From Xylocopa sonorina (Eukaryota > Arthropoda > Insecta > Hymenoptera > Apidae), in the NCBI RefSeq assembly GCF_050948175.1, contig NC_135202.1, positions 7,750,001 through 7,814,000 of the forward strand: a stretch of 64,000 nucleotides of DNA. The letters are read 5' to 3'. The stretch's first letter is position 1; each line of letters opens with the position of its first letter. The notes below the pieces were generated by a model. It had not been told where the DNA came from. It saw only the letters and a program-made list of their open reading frames with translations, and did not search any database. Below, one piece after another: positions 60,701-64,000 of this stretch. The position numbers and the translations under genes are program-made.

Positions 60701-63700
60701 AAACCGCCGCGCGACGCGTCGCGTCGCGTCGCTTCGGTTACACTCGGGGCCACCCTTGCTCGCGGCCTCTTCCGCGCGATTCTCTCTGACCTTTCGTCCT
60801 CCCGGTTCCAGCCGACAGCGCTCGTTCGCTCCTTTTCCCGTAGTCGCAGGGGCGGAGGCAACACACGCTTAATAATTCACGCGGCACAAGTGGCCTGGAA
60901 CTTTACCGTGAGTTATATCATACTTGCGCATACATTCTTGTATACGTGGACACGAGTCTGTTACGGGCCGCGCGCATGGCCCCTAACTCGCTGGAAGAAA
61001 CTGGCCGATACCCCGCGATACATGCCCGCGTACGTGTAGAACCGGGCCACTGCCGAGGTAAGAGCACCCTCCGTGTGTGAATTATTGCTGGCAGAGTTTC
61101 TGGGGCATGCGCGTCAGGCACTAGCGGGTTATATTTTTTGGGTGTGTTTCCTGGGTAAATGGCAAGGGATGGCGTCGAGGGGATAGAGGATGGTTCCTGA
61201 AGATCGACCTGTTACGGTATATATGCTGTATGATAGCGACAACGAGGGAAGTCTATGCTCGTGCGCTGCAGTAATGCTTGTAAATTGTGCACGGTTCTGT
61301 CTCTCTGTTATTTTTCCTTTTTTCTTCTTTTTGTCTTCTACTCTTTTCTCTCTTTTCGAGGTCCGCCACAATTACGAAATTTCCATTCACCCCGCAATAG
61401 CGAGATAGATTTCTGATAGCGGAGGGGTCGTACGCGCGGTTAGCATTCTTCGCGAGTCGCTGAAATATTTCTTGTCGAGAAGTTAACGATACGAGAGCGC
61501 AGCAATATACAGGGAACTCGCGAGCGAGGAAAGAAAAACGTGATTAATTCTGTCGGGGGAGTAGTTTCCTCTGAAAAACGGCTCGATTGCCGTTCGGCCA
61601 TCTCGAAACCCTACATTCAGAAACTATTTTCTTAGCCTCGATTTTTCTGCGATCTGCCCGCGGAGAACGCGCCCCGCGCATGTGTGCACGAATGGGAACC
61701 GGTTTTTATCCCGTATCCAGAAGCTCGTTTGTATTTCTTGCTATCCTTCTAATGTTATCCCTGGTCGATACCCTGCTTTTCATGGATCACGTTTTGTAGT
61801 TTCGTCCTTCGACGAGAAATTCGTATACTTTCGGGCAATTTCCTCCGGCCATAAATCACGTCGACGTCGTCGAGTTCATCTCCCGCGCGCCGACCTTCGC
61901 CGAACACCATTCTCGCATCCTTTTTCCTTTCCTTAGAAACGAAATATGAATTAGGAAATCACGGGTGCCCGTTCAGTTGAAAGCGAAAGACCAGCCACCG
62001 TGAACGAAATTCGTACCAAAAAATTTTAGAGTAAATCGTGGCAAAAAATTGATGTCGCTTCTTTCGATGCCTTTCATCTTTCGAACCTGTCATCGAACAT
62101 CGAATTCTCCTAGCTGGTTCGGATTTCACCGGTTCGAAAACAATCTCCTTTTCAACTTTTATTTCTCTTTACCTAAAACAGCTGCGAAACGTTATTTCGA
62201 TCGCATCGAAGAAATTGCATCCCCTTAAAAAATAGTTTAACTCTTGTTACGCGAGTTACGCGGCAAATATTTTTAGGGTGTCGCAAAAAAAAAAAAAAGA
62301 AAAAAACGAGTTCTCACGCGGGTGCGTTACCAAACTGCGGAGTGCTATTCTTTTGGTTAAAGGATGTAAACACGAGGAAATATTAGCCGGGGAAATTTCT
62401 GTATCGTTGTTTGCCGTGGAACGCACAAACAAGACGACGCTTTGCGTTTTGTAGAACTGGAAGCCGTGGTCTCTTTAGTTCCGAAACAAAGAGCAGTTTG
62501 TCAGTTTGGTAGGAACGTGCAAACGTAATACTTATGCGGCACTCTTGTACCGGCTGCGCTTTTCCAGAGCACACTAGGGTGTATTTCTTTCCATCCTTAA
62601 CCTACATTAACATCCCGGACCGCGTCTTTCTATAGAGGATGGGTCGATAAGTGCCGAGCCCACCACATGTGTGTGTTCAAACTAAATTCGCTGATACGTA
62701 CGCCTACGTGTTATTCTTTCTCTTGTTCGATCGTCAAAAATTAAACTGGTTTACTGTTCGTTAAAATACCATCGATACTGCTTCAATTATGTACAAACTA
62801 TCGTATACGATATCGTGTGAGAAAAAGATAATTTTTGTAAGATATTACAGATTTTACGAGGCTACTTAGCGAGATGAAAAAGATAAGGTAAGCAGTTTAA
62901 AGCGCAACCTGCAAATTGGTAACGCGATTCGTAGCTCAAGTGCAGCGAAAAATCCTTCGAGCGTGGCATTCAATCACGACACCACGTACGTAGCGATTGT
63001 GTGAAAAGTTTCGGAGTTCAAAGATCGAGGGTTACCCACAGATGACGTGTGCGTGTACGCGCAGCTGCTTAATTGTGTGGACGCGTGTGCACGAGAACCA
63101 GCCAGAGTACGATGCGATCGAGTATCGCACGAGGCGATGACTCAGCTCGCCAACCCCGTAGAGTGGCTACCCACTGCAGCAGATACCCTTCCTGGCACTG
63201 GTCACAGAACTGGTGTTTCCAATGAAACATATTAGTCACTGCGCTACCGTTGCCCCTCTTTACTTGTCCCTATACAAAAATCGAAATTATTATCCTTCCA
63301 CGCGCAACTGTCGAACAAATGTTCGAATTGAGAAAAAAAAAATTGTACAAATTTATATTTTCTTCCCCTATCCATATCTTACAAAATCTTTCACTCAGTT
63401 CTTGGATTGTCGTGTGCATTAAATTCCCAGCGTCGAAGCATCGAACTATATCGAGACAGTAATTTTTCCGAGAGACGCTGAGGGCGAAGAAAAATAACGG
63501 CGAATAAATAATCGAAAAATGTGGGAAGCGCTCGGAATAACCGGTTTAATTTAAAAGCACCGAGGCTTTTTACGTATCCGTTGGAGAAATGAATTCGAGA
63601 CAGCTATCTCTGGCGCGACAAGCGCAGACAGTGTAACGTTGTTCCGCGGAATCCAATTTCCACGCGAATTCGGGTGAATGGAGCAGCAGAGGTTAAGGAC

Positions 63701-64000
63701 GATCCGTGGAAACGGTTGGGCGCAGAGGCTGCTGCGAAGTCGGCTAGGCTAATAAGAGGGCGCAAAGACGCCCTCCTGCCGGGCAAAGACTCGATAGGGG
63801 TGGGTGCACCCCTCGTATATTGAGATGGGGTGACGTCGTAGGGGCAGACTCGTAGGAGGGGAAGGGTGCGTGTAATTTCCCGGTGGACGATGGCGTCAGG
63901 GCGCGTGGTGTGGATCAACCCGGGGGTCGTTCAACCACCAGTATTGTTTAGTGTCTCGTGCGCTGTGTCGTAGTTCTGTTCTCTCGTGATCGTGAACGTG
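54717..64000. other. Non-coding stretch, no gene recognised
   Basis: AT-rich islands (about 54.7-55.0 kb, 57.1-57.6 kb, 58.0-59.0 kb) separate CpG-rich blocks. Open frames such as 60,462-60,872 are Arg/Gly-rich chance frames in GA/CG-rich DNA. An A-run sits at 62,285-62,298. The last 180 bases resemble a leader/promoter region but give no firm signal. Confidence 0.5.
62285..62298 (+). repeat. Poly(A) run, 14 A
   Basis: Fourteen A, then G and six more A. No retroposon body recognised upstream. Confidence 0.9.

Noticed and set aside
60462..60872. 136-codon + strand open frame
   Set aside because: Encodes Arg/Gly/Ser-rich peptide from GA- and CG-rich DNA. Three other frames over the same bases are also open.
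1..64000. CRISPR arrays, rRNA genes, long terminal repeats, transposase or reverse transcriptase frames
   Set aside because: None seen. The repeats found are microsatellites, two local tandem duplications and short dyads.

Overview
The window looks like nuclear DNA of an insect, most likely a hymenopteran (bee- or wasp-like). The evidence is short introns (about 75-360 bp) with GT-AG borders, very abundant CpG and TTAATTA-type words, many GA/CT and CGG microsatellites, and two protein genes that are clearly arthropod orthologues. The order is inferred from base composition and protein similarity recalled from memory, so it is less certain than the genes.

Left part (1-14,960, + strand): the 3' portion of a kuzbanian/ADAM10 membrane metalloprotease gene. 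Positions 1-5,551 hold no recognisable prodomain exon and are read as intron; the 5' exons lie outside the window. Twelve coding exons between 5,552 and 10,269 join in frame into 720 residues: end of the prodomain with cysteine switch and furin site, HEIGHNFGSPHD catalytic domain, disintegrin/cysteine-rich region, one transmembrane helix and a Gly/Pro/Arg-rich tail. The 1.1-kb last intron appears to contain an alternative terminal exon (from 9,279, stop at 9,341-9,343) with its own poly(A) signal. A long AT-rich 3' UTR with a C26 tract follows, ending near 14,960.

Middle part (about 15,030-19,230, - strand): a complete Nap1/Hem (NCKAP1) gene, a core subunit of the WAVE actin-regulatory complex. 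Its 1,121-codon reading frame has no introns; a probable 99-bp intron sits in the 5' UTR. It is tail-to-tail with kuzbanian, with roughly 75 bp between the predicted 3' ends.

Right part (about 19,300-64,000): almost 45 kb in which I recognise no coding exon. It holds microsatellites, two local tandem duplications (27.25-27.67 kb and 38.88-39.40 kb), several strong inverted repeats, and one compact multi-stem fold at 54,602-54,716 that could be a structured RNA or fold-back element. The composition suits a regulatory desert or a very long intron of a neighbouring gene. The two genes have no operon-like relation; kuzbanian acts in Notch ligand-induced shedding at the membrane and Nap1 in Arp2/3-driven actin assembly.
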